DNA from: Bombus terrestris
Lineage: Eukaryota; Arthropoda; Insecta; Hymenoptera; Apidae
Assembly: GCF_910591885.1 (NCBI RefSeq)
Contig: NW_025963581.1
Coordinates: 372,001 to 436,000 of the forward strand
Length of the DNA: 64,000 nt
Direction: 5' to 3'
The notes under the pieces were generated by a model. The model was not told where the DNA came from and ran no database searches. It saw nothing but the letters and a program-made list of their open reading frames with translations. The translations under genes were made by a program, and so were the position numbers. How positions within the stretch are numbered: the stretch's first letter is position 1; each line of letters opens with the position of its first letter. Positions 30,051-45,259 of the stretch are shown here, piece after piece.

Positions 30051-33000
30051 ACAACGTGGGACACCGTTGGACACCGTGGGACACCGTTGGACACCGTTGG
30101 ACATCGTTGGACATCGTTGGACATCGTTGGACACCGTTGGACACCGTTGGACACCGTTGGACACCGTTGGACATCGGTTTACATCGTGGGACACCGTTGG
30201 ACACCGTTGGACAACGTGGGACACCGTTGGACACCGTGGGACAACGTGGGACAACGTGGGACAACGTGGGACACCGTTGGACACCGTTGGACAACGTGGG
30301 ACAACGTGGGACAACGTGGGACAACGTGGGACAACGTGGGACAACGTGGGACAACGTGGGACAACGTGGGACAACGTGGGACATCGTGGGACAACGTGGG
30401 ACAACGTGGGACAACGTGGGACAACGTGGGACATCGTTGGACACCGTTGGACACCGTGGGACAACGTGGGACAACGTGGGACAACGTGGGACAACGTGGG
30501 ACAACGTGGGACAACGTGGGACAACGTGGGACAACGTGGGACACCGTTGGACATCGTTGGACACCGTGGGACAACGTGGGACAACGTGGGACAACGTGGG
30601 ACAACGTGGGACAACGTGGGACAACGTGGGACAACGTGGGACACCGTTGGACACCGTGGGACAACGTGGGACAACGTGGGACAACGTGGGACAACGTGGG
30701 ACAACGTGGGACAACGTGGGACAACGTGGGACAACGTGGGACAACGTAGGACAACGTGGGACAACGTGGGACACCGTTGGACATCGTTGGACAACGTGGG
30801 ACATCGTGGGACAACGTGGGACAACGTGGGACAACGTGGGACAACGTGGGACACCGTTGGACACCGTTGGACACCGTGGGACAACGTGGGACAACGTGGG
30901 ACACCGTGGGACACCGTTGGACACCGTTGGACATCGTTGGACACCGTGGGACAACGTGAGACAACGTGGGACACCGTTGGACACCGTGGGACAACGTGGG
31001 ACAACGTGGGACAACGTGGGACAACGTGGGACAACGTGGGACAACGTAGGACAACGTGGGACAACGTGGGACACCGTTGGACATCGTTGGACAACGTGGG
31101 ACATCGTGGGACAACGTGGGACAACGTGGGACAACGTGGGACAACGTGGGAAACCGTTGGACATCGTTGGACACCGTGGGACAACGTGGGACAACGTGGG
31201 ACACCGTTGGACACCGTTGGACACCGTGGGACAACGTGGGACAACGTGGGACAACGTGGGACAACGTGGGACAACGTGGGACAACGTGGGACAACGTGGG
31301 ACAACGTGGGACAACGTGGGACAACGTGGGAAACCATGGAACAACGTGGGACAACGTGGGACACCGTTGGACATCGTTGGACACCGTGGGACAACGTGGG
31401 ACAACGTGGGACACCGTTGGACACCGTTGGACATCGTTGGACACCGTTGGACACCGTGGGACAACGTGGGACAACGTGGGACAACGTGGGACAACGTGGG
31501 ACAACGTGAGACAACGTGGGACAACGTGGGACACCGTTGGACACCGTGGGACACCGTTGGACACCGTTGGACATCGTTGGACATCGTTGGACATCGTTGG
31601 ACACCGTTGGACACCGTTGGACACCGTTGGACACCGTTGGACATCGGTGGACATCGTGGGACACCGTTGGACACCGTTGGACATCGTTGGACACCGTTGG
31701 ACACCGTGGGACAACGTGGGACAACGTGGGACAACGTGGGACAACGTGGGACAACGTGGGACAACGTGGGACACCGTTGGACATCGTTGGACACCGTGGG
31801 ACAACGTGGGACAACGTGGGACAACGTGGGACACCGTTGGACACCGCTGGACATCGTTGGACACCGTTGGACACCGTGGGACAACGTGGGACAACGTGGG
31901 ACAACGTGGGACAACGTGGGACAACGTGGGACAACGTAGGACAACGTGGGACAACGTGGGACACCGTTGGACATCGTTGGACAACGTGGGACATCGTGGG
32001 ACAACGTGGGACAACGTGGGACAACGTGGGACAACGTGGGACACCGTTGGACACCGTGGGACACCGTTGGACACCGCTGGACATCGTTGGACACCGTGGG
32101 ACAACGTGGGACAACGTGGGACAACGTGGGACAACGTGGGACAACGTGGGACAACGTGGGACAACGTGGGACAACGTGGGACAACGTGGGACAACGTGGG
32201 ACAACGTGGGCCAACGTGGGACAACGTGGGACAACGTGGGACAACGTGGGACACCGTTGGACACCGTGGGACAACGTGGGACAACGTGGGACAACGTGGG
32301 ACAACGTGGGACAACGTGGGACAACGTGGGACAACGTGGGACAACGTGGGACACCGTTGGACATCGTTGGACAACGTGGGACATCGTGGGACAACGTGGG
32401 ACAACGTGGGACAACGTGGGACAACGTGGGACACCGTTGGACTTCGTTGGACACCGTGGGACAACGTGGGACAACGTGGGACACCGTTGGACACCGTTGG
32501 ACATCGTTGGACACCGTTGGACACCGTGGGACAACGTGGGACAACGTGGGACAACGTGGGACAACGTGGGACAACGTGGGACAACGTGGGCCAACGTGGG
32601 ACAACGTGGGACACCGTTGGACACCGTGGGACACCGTTGGACACCGTTGGACATCGTTGGACATCGTTGGACATCGTTGGACACCGTTGGACACCGTTGG
32701 ACACCGTTGGACACCGTTGGACATCGGTTTACATCGTGGGACACCGTTGGACACCGTTGGACATCGTTGGACACCGTTGGACACCGTGGGACAACGTGGG
32801 ACAACGTGGGACAACGTGGGACACCGTTGGACACCGTTGGACACCGTGGGACAACGTGGGACAACGTGGGACAACGTGGGACAACGTGGGACAACGTGGG
32901 ACAACGTAGGACAACGTGGGACAACGTGGGACACCGTTGGACATCGTTGGACAACGTGGGACATCGTGGGACAACGTGGGACAACGTGGGACAACGTGGG

Positions 33001-36000
33001 ACAACGTGGGACAACGTGGGACAACGTGGGACAACGTAGGACAACGTGGGACAACGTGGGACACCGTTGGACATCGTTGGACAACGTGGGACATCGTGGG
33101 ACAACGTGGGACAACGTGGGACAACGTGGGACAACGTGGGACACCGTTGGACACCGTGGGACAACGTGGGACAACGTGGGACAACGTGGGACAACGTGGG
33201 ACAACGTGGGACAACGTAGGACAACGTGGGACAACGTGGGACACCGTTGGACATCGTTGGACAACGTGGGACATCGTGGGACAACGTGGGACAACGTGGG
33301 ACAACGTGGGACAACGTGGGACACCGTTGGACATCGTTGGACACCGTGGGACAACGTGGGACACCGTGGGACACCGTTGGACACCGTTGGACATCGTTGG
33401 ACACCGTTGGACACCGTGGGACACCGTTGGACACCGTTGGACATCGGTGGACATCGTGGGACACCGTTGGACACCGTTGGACATCGTTGGACACCGTTGG
33501 ACACCGTGGGACAACGTGGGACAACGTGGGACAACGTGGGACAACGTGGGACAACGTGGGACAACGTGGGACACCGTTGGACATCGTTGGACACCGTGGG
33601 ACAACGTGGGACAACGTGGGACAACGTGGGACACCGTTGGACATCGTTGGACACCGTGGGACAACGTGGGACAACGTGGGACAACGTGGGACACCGTTGG
33701 ACACCGTTGGACATCGTTGGACACCGTTGGACACCGTGGGACAACGTGGGACAACGTGGGACAACGTGGGACAACGTGGGACAACGTGGGACAACGTAGG
33801 ACAACGTGGGACAACGTGGGACACCGTTGGACATCGGTTTACAGCGTGGGACACCGTTGGACACCGTTGGACATCGTTGGACACCGTTGGACACCGTGGG
33901 ACAACGTGGGACAACGTGGGACAACGTGGGACACCGTTGGACACCGTTGGACACCGTGGGACAACGTGGGACAACGTGGGACAACGTGGGACAACGTGGG
34001 ACAACGTGGGACAACGTAGGACAACGTGGGACAACGTGGGACACCGTTGGACATCGTTGGACAACGTGGGACATCGTGGGACAACGTGGGACAACGTGGG
34101 ACAACGTGGGACAACGTGGGACAACGTGGGACACCGTTGGACACCGTGGGACACCGTTGGACACCGTTGGACACCGTGGGACACCGTTGGACACCGCTGG
34201 ACATCGTTGGACACCGTGGGACAACGTGGGATAACGTGGGACAACGTGGGACAACGTGGGACAACGTAGGACAACGTGGGACAACGTGGGACACCGTTGG
34301 ACATCGGTTTACATCGTGGGACACCGTTGGACACCGTTGGACATCGTTGGACACCGTTGGACACCGTGGGACAACGTGGGACAACGTGGGACAACGTGGG
34401 ACACCGTTGGACACCGTTGGACACCGTGGGACAACGTGGGACAACGTGGGACAACGTGGGACAACGTGGGACAACGTGGGACAACGTAGGACAACGTGGG
34501 ACAACGTGGGACACCGTTGGACATCGTTGGACAACGTGGGACATCGTGGGACAACGTGGGACAACGTGGGACAACGTGGGACAACGTGGGACACCGTTGG
34601 ACATCGTTGGACACCGTGGGACAACGTGGGACAACGTGGGACACCGTTGGACACCGTTGGACATCGTTGGACACCGTGGGACACCGTGGGACACCGTTGG
34701 ACACCGTTGGACATCGGTGGACATCGTGGGACACCGTTGGACACCGTTGGACATCGTTGGACACCGTTGGACACCGTGGGACAACGTGGGACAACGTGGG
34801 ACAACGTGGGACAACGTGGGACAACGTGGGACAACGTGGGACACCGTTGGACATCGTTGGACACCGTGGGACAACGTGGGACAACGTGAGACAACGTGGG
34901 ACACCGTTGGACACCGTTGGACATCGTTGGACACCGTTGGACACCGTGGGACAACGTGGGACAACGTGGGACAACGTGGGACAACGTGGGACAACGTGGG
35001 ACAACGTAGGACAACGTGGGACAACGTGGGACACCGTTGGACATCGTTGGACAACGTGGGACATCGTGGGACAACGTGGGACAACGTGGGACAACGTGGG
35101 ACAACGTGGGACACCGTTGGACACCGTTGGACATCGTTGGACACCGTTGGACACCGTGGGACAACGTGGGACAACGTGGGACAACGTGGGACAACGTGGG
35201 ACAACGTGGGACAACGTAGGACAACGTGGGACAACGTGGGACACCGTTGGACATCGTTGGACAACGTGGGACATCGTGGGACAACGTGGGACAACGTGGG
35301 ACAACGTGGGACAACGTGGGACACCGTTGGACACCGTGGGACACCGTTGGACACCGTTGGACACCGTGGGACACCGTTGGACACCGCTGGACATCGTTGG
35401 ACACCGTGGGACAACGTGGGACAACGTGGGACAACGTGGGACAACGTGGGACAACGTGGGACAACGTGGGACAACGTGGGACAACGTGGGACAACGTGGG
35501 ACAACGTGGGACAACGTGGGCCAACGTGGGACAACGTGGGACAACGTGGGACAACGTGGGACACCGTTGGACACCGTGGGACAACGTGGGACAACGTGGG
35601 ACAACGTGGGACAACGTGGGACAACGTGGGACAACGTAGGACAACGTGGGACAACGTGGGACACCGTTGGACATCGTTGGACAACGTGGGACATCGTGGG
35701 ACAACGTGGGACAACGTGGGACAACGTGGGACAACGTGGGACACCGTTGGACTTCGTTGGACACCGTGGGACAACGTGGGACAACGTGGGACACCGTTGG
35801 ACACCGTTGGACATCGTTGGACACCGTTGGACACCGTGGGACAACGTGGGACAACGTGGGACAACGTGGGACAACGTGGGACAACGTGGGACAACGTGGG
35901 CCAACGTGGGACAACGTGGGACACCGTTGGACACCGTGGGACACCGTTGGACACCGTTGGACATCGTTGGACATCGTTGGACATCGTTGGACACCGTTGG

Positions 36001-36640
36001 ACACCGTTGGACACCGTTGGACACCGTTGGACATCGGTTTACATCGTGGGACACCGTTGGACACCGTTGGACATCGTTGGACACCGTTGGACACCGTGGG
36101 ACAACGTGGGACAACGTGGGACAACGTGGGACACCGTTGGACACCGTTGGACACCGTGGGACAACGTGGGACAACGTGGGACAACGTGGGACAACGTGGG
36201 ACAACGTGGGACAACGTAGGACAACGTGGGACAACGTGGGACACCGTTGGACATCGTTGGACAACGTGGGACATCGTGGGACAACGTGGGACAACGTGGG
36301 ACAACGTGGGACAACGTGGGACACCGTTGGACATCGTTGGACACCGTGGGACAACGTGGGACAACGTGGGACACCGTTGGACACCGTTGGACATCGTTGG
36401 ACACCGTTGGACACCGTGGGACAACGTGGGACAACGTGGGACAACGTGGGACAACGTGGGACAACGTGGGACAACGTGGGACAACGTGGGACAACGTGGG
36501 ACAACGTGGGACACCGTTGGACACCGTGGGACACCGTTGGACACCGTTGGACATCGTTGGACATCGTTGGACATCGTTGGACACCGTTGGACACCGTTGG
36601 ACACCGTTGGACACCGTTGGACATCGGTTTACATCGTGGG
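27310..36640. repeat. Ten domain-limited ggttta junction units
   Basis: At about 27310, 27900, 28880, 29470, 30170, 32720, 33830, 34300, 36030 and 36620 the usual doublet gacatcggtg + gacatcgtgg is changed to gacatcggtt + tacatcgtgg (tacagcgtgg at 33840). This is a GG-to-TT change across the unit boundary. No copy was seen outside this interval, where the unchanged doublet is common. The new TTA gives a minus-strand stop codon. Confidence 0.88.
32040..33010. repeat. 970-bp segment repeated at 35,350-36,320 (offset 3,310)
   Basis: The two segments share gacaccgctg (32070 and 35380), two gggccaac junctions (32210/35520 and 32590/35900), the unique gacttcgttg unit (32440 and 35750), ggttta (32720 and 36030) and a TAG unit (32900 and 36210). 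The one difference noticed is a TAG unit at 35630 where 32320 has a plain AG unit. A third relative of the left half lies at about 26480-26990 (offset 8,730 to the second copy), and it also carries the TAG. Confidence 0.85.
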
Positions 36641-39600
36641 ACACCGTTGGACACCGTTGGACATCGTTGGACACCGTTGGACACCGTGGGACAACGTGGG
36701 ACAACGTGGGACAACGTGGGACACCGTTGGACACCGTTGGACAACGTGGGACAACGTGGGACAACGTGGGACAACGTGGGACAACGTGGGACAACGTGGG
36801 ACAACGTGGGACAACGTGGGACAACGTGGGACATCGTGGGACAACGTGGGACAACGTGGGACAACGTGGGACAACGTGGGACATCGTTGGACACCGTTGG
36901 ACACCGTGGGACAACGTGGGACAACGTGGGACAACGTGGGACAACGTGGGACAACGTGGGACACCGTTGGACACCGTTGGACATCGCTGGACACCGTTGG
37001 ACACCGTGGGACAACGTGGGACAACGTGGGACAACGTGGGACAACGTGGGACAACGTGGGACAACGTAGGACAACGTGGGACAACGTGGGACACCGTTGG
37101 ACATCGTTGGACAACGTGGGACATCGTGGGACAACGTGGGACAACGTGGGACAACGTGGGACAACGTGGGACATCGTGGGACAACGTGGGACAACGTGGG
37201 ACAACGTGGGACAACGTGGGACACCGTGGGACACCGTGGGACACCGTTGGACACCGTTGGACACCGTGGGACAACGTGGGACAACGTGGGACACCGTTGG
37301 ACACCGTTGGACATCGCTGGACACCGTTGGACACCGTGGGACAACGTGGGACAACGTGGGACAACGTGGGACAACGTGGGACAACGTGGGACAACGTAGG
37401 ACAACGTGGGACAACGTGGGACACCGTTGGACATCGTTGGACAACGTGGGACATCGTGGGACAACGTGGGACAACGTGGGACAACGTGGGACAACGTGGG
37501 ACATCGTGGGACAACGTGGGACAACGTGGGACAACGTGGGACAACGTGGGACACCGTTGGACATCGTGGGACACCGTTGGACACCGTTGGACACCGTGGG
37601 ACAACGTGGGACAACGTGGGACACCGTGGGACAACGTGGGACACCGTTGGACACCGTTGGACATCGTTGGACACCGTTGGACACCGTGGGACAACGTGCG
37701 ACAACGTGGGACAACGTGGGACAACGTGGGACAACGTGGGACAACGTAGGACAACGTGGGACAACGTGGGACACCGTTGGACATCGTTGGACAACGTGGG
37801 ACATCGTGGGACAACGTGGGACAACGTGGGACTCCGTTGGACACCGTTGGACATCGTTGGACAACGTGGGACACCGTTGGACATCGTTGGACAACGTGGG
37901 ACAACGTGGGACAACGTGGGACAACGTGGGACAACGTGGGACAACGTGGGACACCGTTGGACACCGTTGGACATCGTTGGACACCGTTGGACACCGTGGG
38001 ACAACGTGGGACAACGTGGGACTACGTGGGACAACGTGGGACAACGTGGGACAACGTGGGACAACGTGGGACAACGTAGGACAACGTGGGACAACGTGGG
38101 ACACCGTTGGACATCGTTGGACAACGTGGGACATCGTGGGACAACGTGGGACAACGTGGGACAACGTGGGACAACGTGGGACACCGTTGGACACCGTGGG
38201 ACACCGTTGGACACCGTTGGACACCGTGGGACACCGTTGGACACCGCTGGACATCGTTGGACACCGTGGGACAACGTGGGACAACGTGGGACAACGTGGG
38301 ACAACGTGGGACAACGTGGGACAACGTGGGACAACGTGGGACAACGTGGGACAACGTGGGACAACGTGGGACAACGTGGGACAACGTAGGACAACGTGGG
38401 ACAACGTGGGACACCGTTGGACATTGTTGGACAACGTGGGACATCGTTGGACACCGTTGGACACCGTGGGACAACGTGGGACAACGTGGGACAACGTGGG
38501 ACAACGTGGGACAACGTGGGACATCGTGGGACAACGTGGGACAACGTGGGACAACGTGGGACAACGTGGGACAACGTGGGACACCGTTGGACATCGTTGG
38601 ACACCGTGGGACAACGTGGGACAACGTGGGACAACGTGGGACACCGTTGGACACCGTTGGACATCGTTGGACACCGTTGGACACCGTGGGACAACGTGGG
38701 ACACCGTTGGACATCGTTGGACAACGTGGGACAACGTGGGACATCGTGGGACAACGTGGGACAACGTGGGACAACGTGGGACAACGTGGGACACCGTTGG
38801 ACAACGTGGGACACCGTTGGACATCGTTGGACACCGTGGGACAACGTGGGACAACGTGGGACAACGTGGGACACCGTTGGACACCGTTGGACAACGTGGG
38901 ACATCGTGGGACATCGTGGGACAACGTGGGACAACGTGGGACAACGTGGGACAACGTGGGACACCGTTGGACAACGTGGGACACCGTTGGACATCGTTGG
39001 ACACCGTGGGACAACGTGGGACAACGTGGGACAACGTGGGACACCGTTGGACACCGTTGGACATCGTTGGACATCGTTGGACATCGTGGGACACCGTTGG
39101 ACATCGTTGGACATCGTTGGACACCGTTGGACATCGTTGGACATCGTTGGACATCGTTGGACAACGTGGGACACCGTTGGACATCGTTGGACACCGTGGG
39201 ACAACGTGGGACAACGTGGGACAACGTGGGACACCGTTGGACACCGTTGGACATCGTTGGACACCGTTGGACACCGTGGGACAACGTGGGACAACGTGGG
39301 ACAACGTGGGACAACGTGGGACAACGTGGGACAACGTGGGACAACGTGGGACACCGTTGAACACCGTGGGACACCGTTGGACAACGTGGGACAACGTGGG
39401 ACAACGTGGGACAACGTGGGACAACGTGGGACACCGTTGGACACCGTTGGACATCGGTGGACATCGTGGGACAACGTGGGACATCGTTGGACACCGTTGG
39501 ACACCGTGGGACAACGTGGGACAACGTGGGACAACGTGGGACAACGTGGGACAACGTGGGACATCGTGGGACAACGTGGGACAACGTGGGACAACGTGGG

Positions 39601-40299
39601 ACAACGTGGGACAACGTGGGACACCGTTGGACATCGTTGGACACCGTGGGACAACGTGGGACAACGTGGGACAACGTGGGACAACGTGGGACAACGTGGG
39701 ACAACGTGGGACAACGTAGGACAACGTGGGACAACGTGGGGCACCGTTGGACATTGTTGGACAACGTGGGACATCGTTGGACACCGTTGGACACCGTGGG
39801 ACAACGTGGGACAACGTGGGACATCGTTGGACACCGTGGGACAACGTGGGACAACCTGGGACAACGTGGGAAAACATGGAACAACGTGGGACAACGTGGG
39901 ACAACGTGGGACAACGTGGGACACCGTGGGACAACGTGGGACACCGTTGGACACCGTTGGACATCGTTGGACACCGTTGGACACCGTGGGACAACGTGGG
40001 ACAACGTGGGACAACGTGGGACAACGTGGGACACCGTTGAACACCGTGGGACAACGTGGGACAACGTGGGACAACGTGGGACAACGTGGGACAACGTGGG
40101 ACAACGTGGGGCACCGTTGGACATTGTTGGACAACGTGGGACATCGTTGGACACCGTTGGACACCGTGGGACAACGTGGGACAACGTGGGACAACGTGGG
40201 ACAACGTGGGACAACGTGGGACATCGTGGGACAACGTGGGACAACGTGGGACAACGTGGGACAACGTGGGACAACGTGGGACACCGTTGGACATCGTTG

Positions 40300-41910
40300 G
40301 ACACCGTGGGACAACGTGGGACAACGTGGGACACCGTGGGACACCGTTGGACAACGTGGGACAACGTGGGACAACTTGGGACATCGTTGGACATCGTTGG
40401 ACATCGTGGGACACCGTTGGACATCGTTGGACATCGTTGGACACCGTTGGACATCGTTGGACATCGTTGGACATCGTTGGACACCGTTGGACACCGTTGG
40501 ACACCGTTGGACACCGTTGGACATCGGTGGACATCGTGGGACACCGTTGGACACCGTTGGACATCGTTGGACACCGTTGGACACCGTGGGACAACGTGGG
40601 ACAACGTGGGACAACGTGGGACAACGTGGGACAACGTGGGACAACGTGGGACAACGTGGGACACCGTTGGATATCGTTGGACACCGTGGGACAACGTGGG
40701 ACAACGTGGGACACCGTTGGACATCGTTGGACAACGTGGGACAACGTGGGACAACGTGGGACAACGTGGGACAACGTGGGACAACGTAGGACACCGTTGG
40801 ACACCGTGGGACACCGTTGGACACCGTTGGACATCGTTGGACACCGTGGGACAACGTGGGACAACGTGGGACAACGTGGGACAACGTGGGACAACGTAGG
40901 ACACCGTTGGACACCGTGGGACACCGTTGGACACCGTTGGACATCGTTGGACACCGTGGGACAACGTGGGACAACGTGGGACACCGTTGGACACCGTGGG
41001 ACACCGTTGGACACCGTTGGACATCGTTGGACACCGTGGGACAACGTGGGACAACCTGGGACAACGTGGGAAAACATGGAACAACGTGGGACAACGTGGG
41101 ACAACGTGGGACAACGTGGGACACCGTTGGACATCGTTGGACACCGTGGGACAACGTGGGACAACGTGGGACACCGTTGGACACCGTTGGACACCGTTGG
41201 ACACCGTTGGACACCGTGGGACACCGTGGGACAACGTGGGACAACGTGGGACACCGTGGGACACCGTTGGACAACGTGGGACAACGTGGGACAACGTGGG
41301 ACATCGTTGGACATCGTTGGACATCGTGGGACACCGTTGGACATCGTTGGACATCGTTGGACACCGTTGGACATCGTTGGACATCGTTGGACATCGTTGG
41401 ACACCGTTGGACACCGTTGGACACCGTTGGACACCGTTGGACATCGGTGGACATCGTGGGACACCGTTGGACACCGTTGGACATCGTTGGACATCGTTGG
41501 ACACCGTGGGACAACGTGGGACAACGTGGGACACCGTGGGACACCGTTGGACAACGTGGGACAACGTGGGACAACTTGGGACATCGTTGGACATCGTTGG
41601 ACATCGTGGGACACCGTTGGACATCGTTGGACATCGTTGGACACCGTTGGACATCGTTGGACATCGTTGGACATCGTTGGACACCGTTGGACACCGTTGG
41701 ACACCGTTGGACACCGTTGGACATCGGTGGACATCGTGGGACACCGTTGGACACCGTTGGACATCGTTGGACACCGTTGGACACCGTGGGACAACGTGGG
41801 ACAACGTGGGACAACGTGGGACAACGTGGGACAACGTGGGACAACGTGGGACAACGTGGGACACCGTTGGATATCGTTGGACACCGTGGGACAACGTGGG
41901 ACAACGTGGG
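40300..41910. repeat. 1,200-bp-offset repeat of a gacaacttgg module
   Basis: Bases 40300-40710 and 41500-41910 agree unit for unit. Each includes gacaacttgg (40370 and 41570), the TT/TG/CT cluster, the gacatcggtg doublet (40520 and 41720) and gatatcgttg (40670 and 41870). They separate just after, where the first copy has two AG units and the second has three. Confidence 0.85.
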
Positions 41911-43639
41911 ACAACGTGGGACACCGTTGGACACCGTTGGACACCGTTGGACATCGTTGGACACCGTGGGACAACGTGGGACAACGTGGGACAACGTGGG
42001 AAACCATGGAACAACGTGGGACAACGTGGGACACCGTTGGACATCGTTGGACAACGTGGGACAACGTGGGACAACGTGGGACAACGTGGGACAACGTGGG
42101 ACAACGTGGGACACCGTTGGACACCGTGGGACACCGTTGGACACCGTTGGACATCGTTGGACACCGTGGGACAACGTGGGACAACGTGGGACACCGTTGG
42201 ACACCGTGGGACACCGTTGGACACCGTTGGACATCGTTGGACACCGTGGGACAACGTGGGACAACCTGGGACAACGTGGGAAAACATGGAACAACGTGGG
42301 ACAACGTGGGACAACGTGGGACAACGTGGGACACCGTTGGACATCGTTGGACACCGTGGGACAACGTGGGACAACGTGGGACACCGTTGGACACCGTTGG
42401 ACATCGTTGGACACCGTTGGACACCGTGGGACACCGTGGGACAACGTGGGACAACGTGGGACACCGTGGGACACCGTTGGACAACGTGGGACAACGTGGG
42501 ACAACGTGGGACATCGTGGGACATCGTTGGACATCGTGGGACACCGTTGGACATCGTTGGACATCGTTGGACACCGTTGGACATCGTTGGACATCGTTGG
42601 ACATCGTTGGACACCGTTGGACACCGTTGGACACCGTTGGACACCGTTGGACACCGGTGGACATCGTGGGACACCGTTGGACACCGTTGGACATCGTTGG
42701 ACACCGTTGGACACCGTGGGACAACGTGGGACAACGTGGGACAACGTGGGACAACGTGGGACACCGTTGAACACCGTGGGACACCGTTGGACAACGTGGG
42801 ACAACGTGGGACAACGTGGGACAACGTGGGACACCGTTGGACACCGTGGGACACCGTTGGACACCGTTGGACATCGTTGGACACCGTGGGACAACGTGGG
42901 ACAACCTGGGACAACGTGGGAAAACATGGAACAACGTGGGACAACGTGGGACAACGTGGGACAACGTGGGACACCGTTGGACATCGTTGGACACCGTGGG
43001 ACAACGTGGGACACCGTTGGACACCGTTGCACATCGTTGGACACCGTTGGACACCGTTGGACACCGTTGGACATCGGTGGACATCGTGGGACACCGTTGG
43101 ACACCGTTGGACATCGTTGGACACCGTTGGACACCGTGGGACAACGTGGGACAACGTGGGACAACGTGGGACAACGTGGGACAACGTGGGACAACGTGGG
43201 ACACCGTTGGACACCGTGGGACACCGTTGGACACCGTTGGACACCGTTGGACATCGTTGGACACCGTGGGACAACGTGGGACAACGTGGGACAACGTGGG
43301 ACAACGTGGGACACCGTGGGACAACGTGGGACAACGTGGGACACCGTGGGACATCGTTGGACACCGTGGGACAACGTGGGACAACGTGGGACAACGTGGG
43401 ACACCGTTGGACACCGTTGGACATCGTTGGACATCGTTGGACATCGTGGGACACCGTTGGACATCGTTGGACATCGTTGGACACCGTTGGACATCGTTGG
43501 ACATCGTTGGACATCGTTGGACAACGTGGGACACCGTTGGACATCGTTGGACACCGTGGGACAACGTGGGACAACGTGGGACAACGTGGGACACCGTTGG
43601 ACACCGTTGGACATCGTTGGACACCGTTGGACACCGTGG

Positions 43640-43869
43640 GACAACGTGGGACAACGTGGGACAACGTGGGACAACGTGGGACAACGTGGGACAACGTGGG
43701 ACAACGTGGGACAACGTGGGACAACGTGGGACAACGTGGGACAACGTGGGACAACGTGGGACAACGTGGGACAACGTGGGACAACGTGGGACAACGTGGG
43801 ACAACGTGGGACAACGTGGGACAACGTGGGACAACGTGGGACAACGTGGGACAACGTGGGACAACGTGG
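43640..43869. repeat. Pure run of 23 consensus units
   Basis: Twenty-three identical AG units follow a CT and a CG unit and end in CT, TT, CG. It is the longest pure run in domain 3. Like other AG runs it is a continuous series of GGG tracts spaced by seven bases on the plus strand. Confidence 0.9.
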
Positions 43870-44659
43870 GACACCGTTGGACATCGTTGGACACCGTGGG
43901 ACAACGTGGGACAACGTGGGACAACGTGGGACAACGTGGGACAACGTGGGACAACGTGGGACAACGTAGGACAACGTGGGACAACGTGGGGCACCGTTGG
44001 ACATTGTTGGACAACGTGGGACATCGTTGGACACCGTTGGACACCGTGGGACAACGTGGGACAACGTGGGACAACGTGGGACAACGTGGGACAACGTGGG
44101 ACAACGTGGGACAACGTGGGACAACGTGGGACAACGTGGGACAACGTGGGACACCGTTGGACACCGTGGGACACCGTTGGACACCGTTGGACATCGTTGG
44201 ACACCGTGGGACCACGTGGGACAACGTGGGAAAACGTGGGACAACGTGGGACACCGTTGGACACCGTGGGACAACGTGGGACAACGTGGGACAACGTGGG
44301 ACAACGTGGGACAACGTGGGACAACGTGGGACAACGTGGGACAACGTGGGACACCGTTGGACATCGTTGGACACCGTGGGACAACGTGGGACAACGTGGG
44401 ACACCGTGGGACACCGTTGGACAACGTGGGACAACGTGGGACAACTTGGGACATCGTTGGACATCGTTGGACATCGTGGGACACCGTTGGACATCGTTGG
44501 ACATCGTTGGACACCGTTGGACATCGTTGGACATCGTTGGACATCGTTGGACACCGTTGGACACCGTTGGACACCGTTGGACACCGTTGGACATCGGTGG
44601 ACATCGTGGGACACCGTTGGACACCGTTGGACATCGTTGGACACCGTTGGACACCGTGG

Positions 44660-45259
44660 GACAACGTGGGACAACGTGGGACAACGTGGGACAACGTGGG
44701 ACAACGTGGGACAACGTGGGACAACGTGGGACAACGTGGGACACCGTTGGATATCGTTGGACACCGTGGGACAACGTGGGACAACGTGGGACAACGTGGG
44801 ACACCGTTGGACACCGTTGGACACCGTTGGACATCGTTGGACACCGTGGGACAACGTGGGACAACGTGGGACAACGTGGGAAACCATGGAACAACGTGGG
44901 ACAACGTGGGACACCGTTGGACATCGTTGGACAACGTGGGACAACGTGGGACAACGTGGGACAACGTGGGACAACGTGGGACAACGTGGGACAACGTGGG
45001 ACAACGTGGGACAACGTGGGACAACGTGGGACAACGTGGGACACCGTTGGATATCGTTGGACACCGTGGGACAACGTGGGACAACGTGGGACAACGTGGG
45101 ACACCGTTGGACACCGTTGGACACCGTTGGACATCGTTGGACACCGTGGGACAACGTGGGACAACGTGGGACAACGTGGGAAACCATGGAACAACGTGGG
45201 ACAACGTGGGACACCGTTGGACATCGTTGGACAACGTGGGACAACGTGGGACAACGTGG
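44660..45259. repeat. Exact 300-bp tandem duplication
   Basis: Bases 44660-44959 and 44960-45259 are identical 30-unit blocks. Each has eight AG units, CT, gatatcgttg (44750 and 45050), CG, three AG, three CT, TT, CG, three AG, gaaaccatgg (44880 and 45180) with its partner unit, AG, CT, TT and three AG. A similar 300-320 bp spacing separates gatatcgttg at 49670 and 49990 and gaaaccatgg at 49820 and 50120. Confidence 0.9.

Larger units (their letters stand above)
26120..38389. repeat. Domain 2: short HORs with dense TAG units and ggttta variants
   Basis: About 26 TAG-bearing gacaacgtag units lie between 26480 and 38380, roughly one per 480 bp, against about one per 1.7 kb in domain 1. Most are followed by two AG units, CT, TT, AG, TG, which makes a recognisable module head. 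Ten copies of the junction ggttta occur only here. Units with gctgg (26650, 31840, 32070, 34190, 35380, 38240) and gggccaac junctions (26790, 32210, 32590, 35520, 35900) are also frequent. The gacacctttg and gttgcacacc markers of domain 1 were not seen. No gene is present. Confidence 0.82.
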
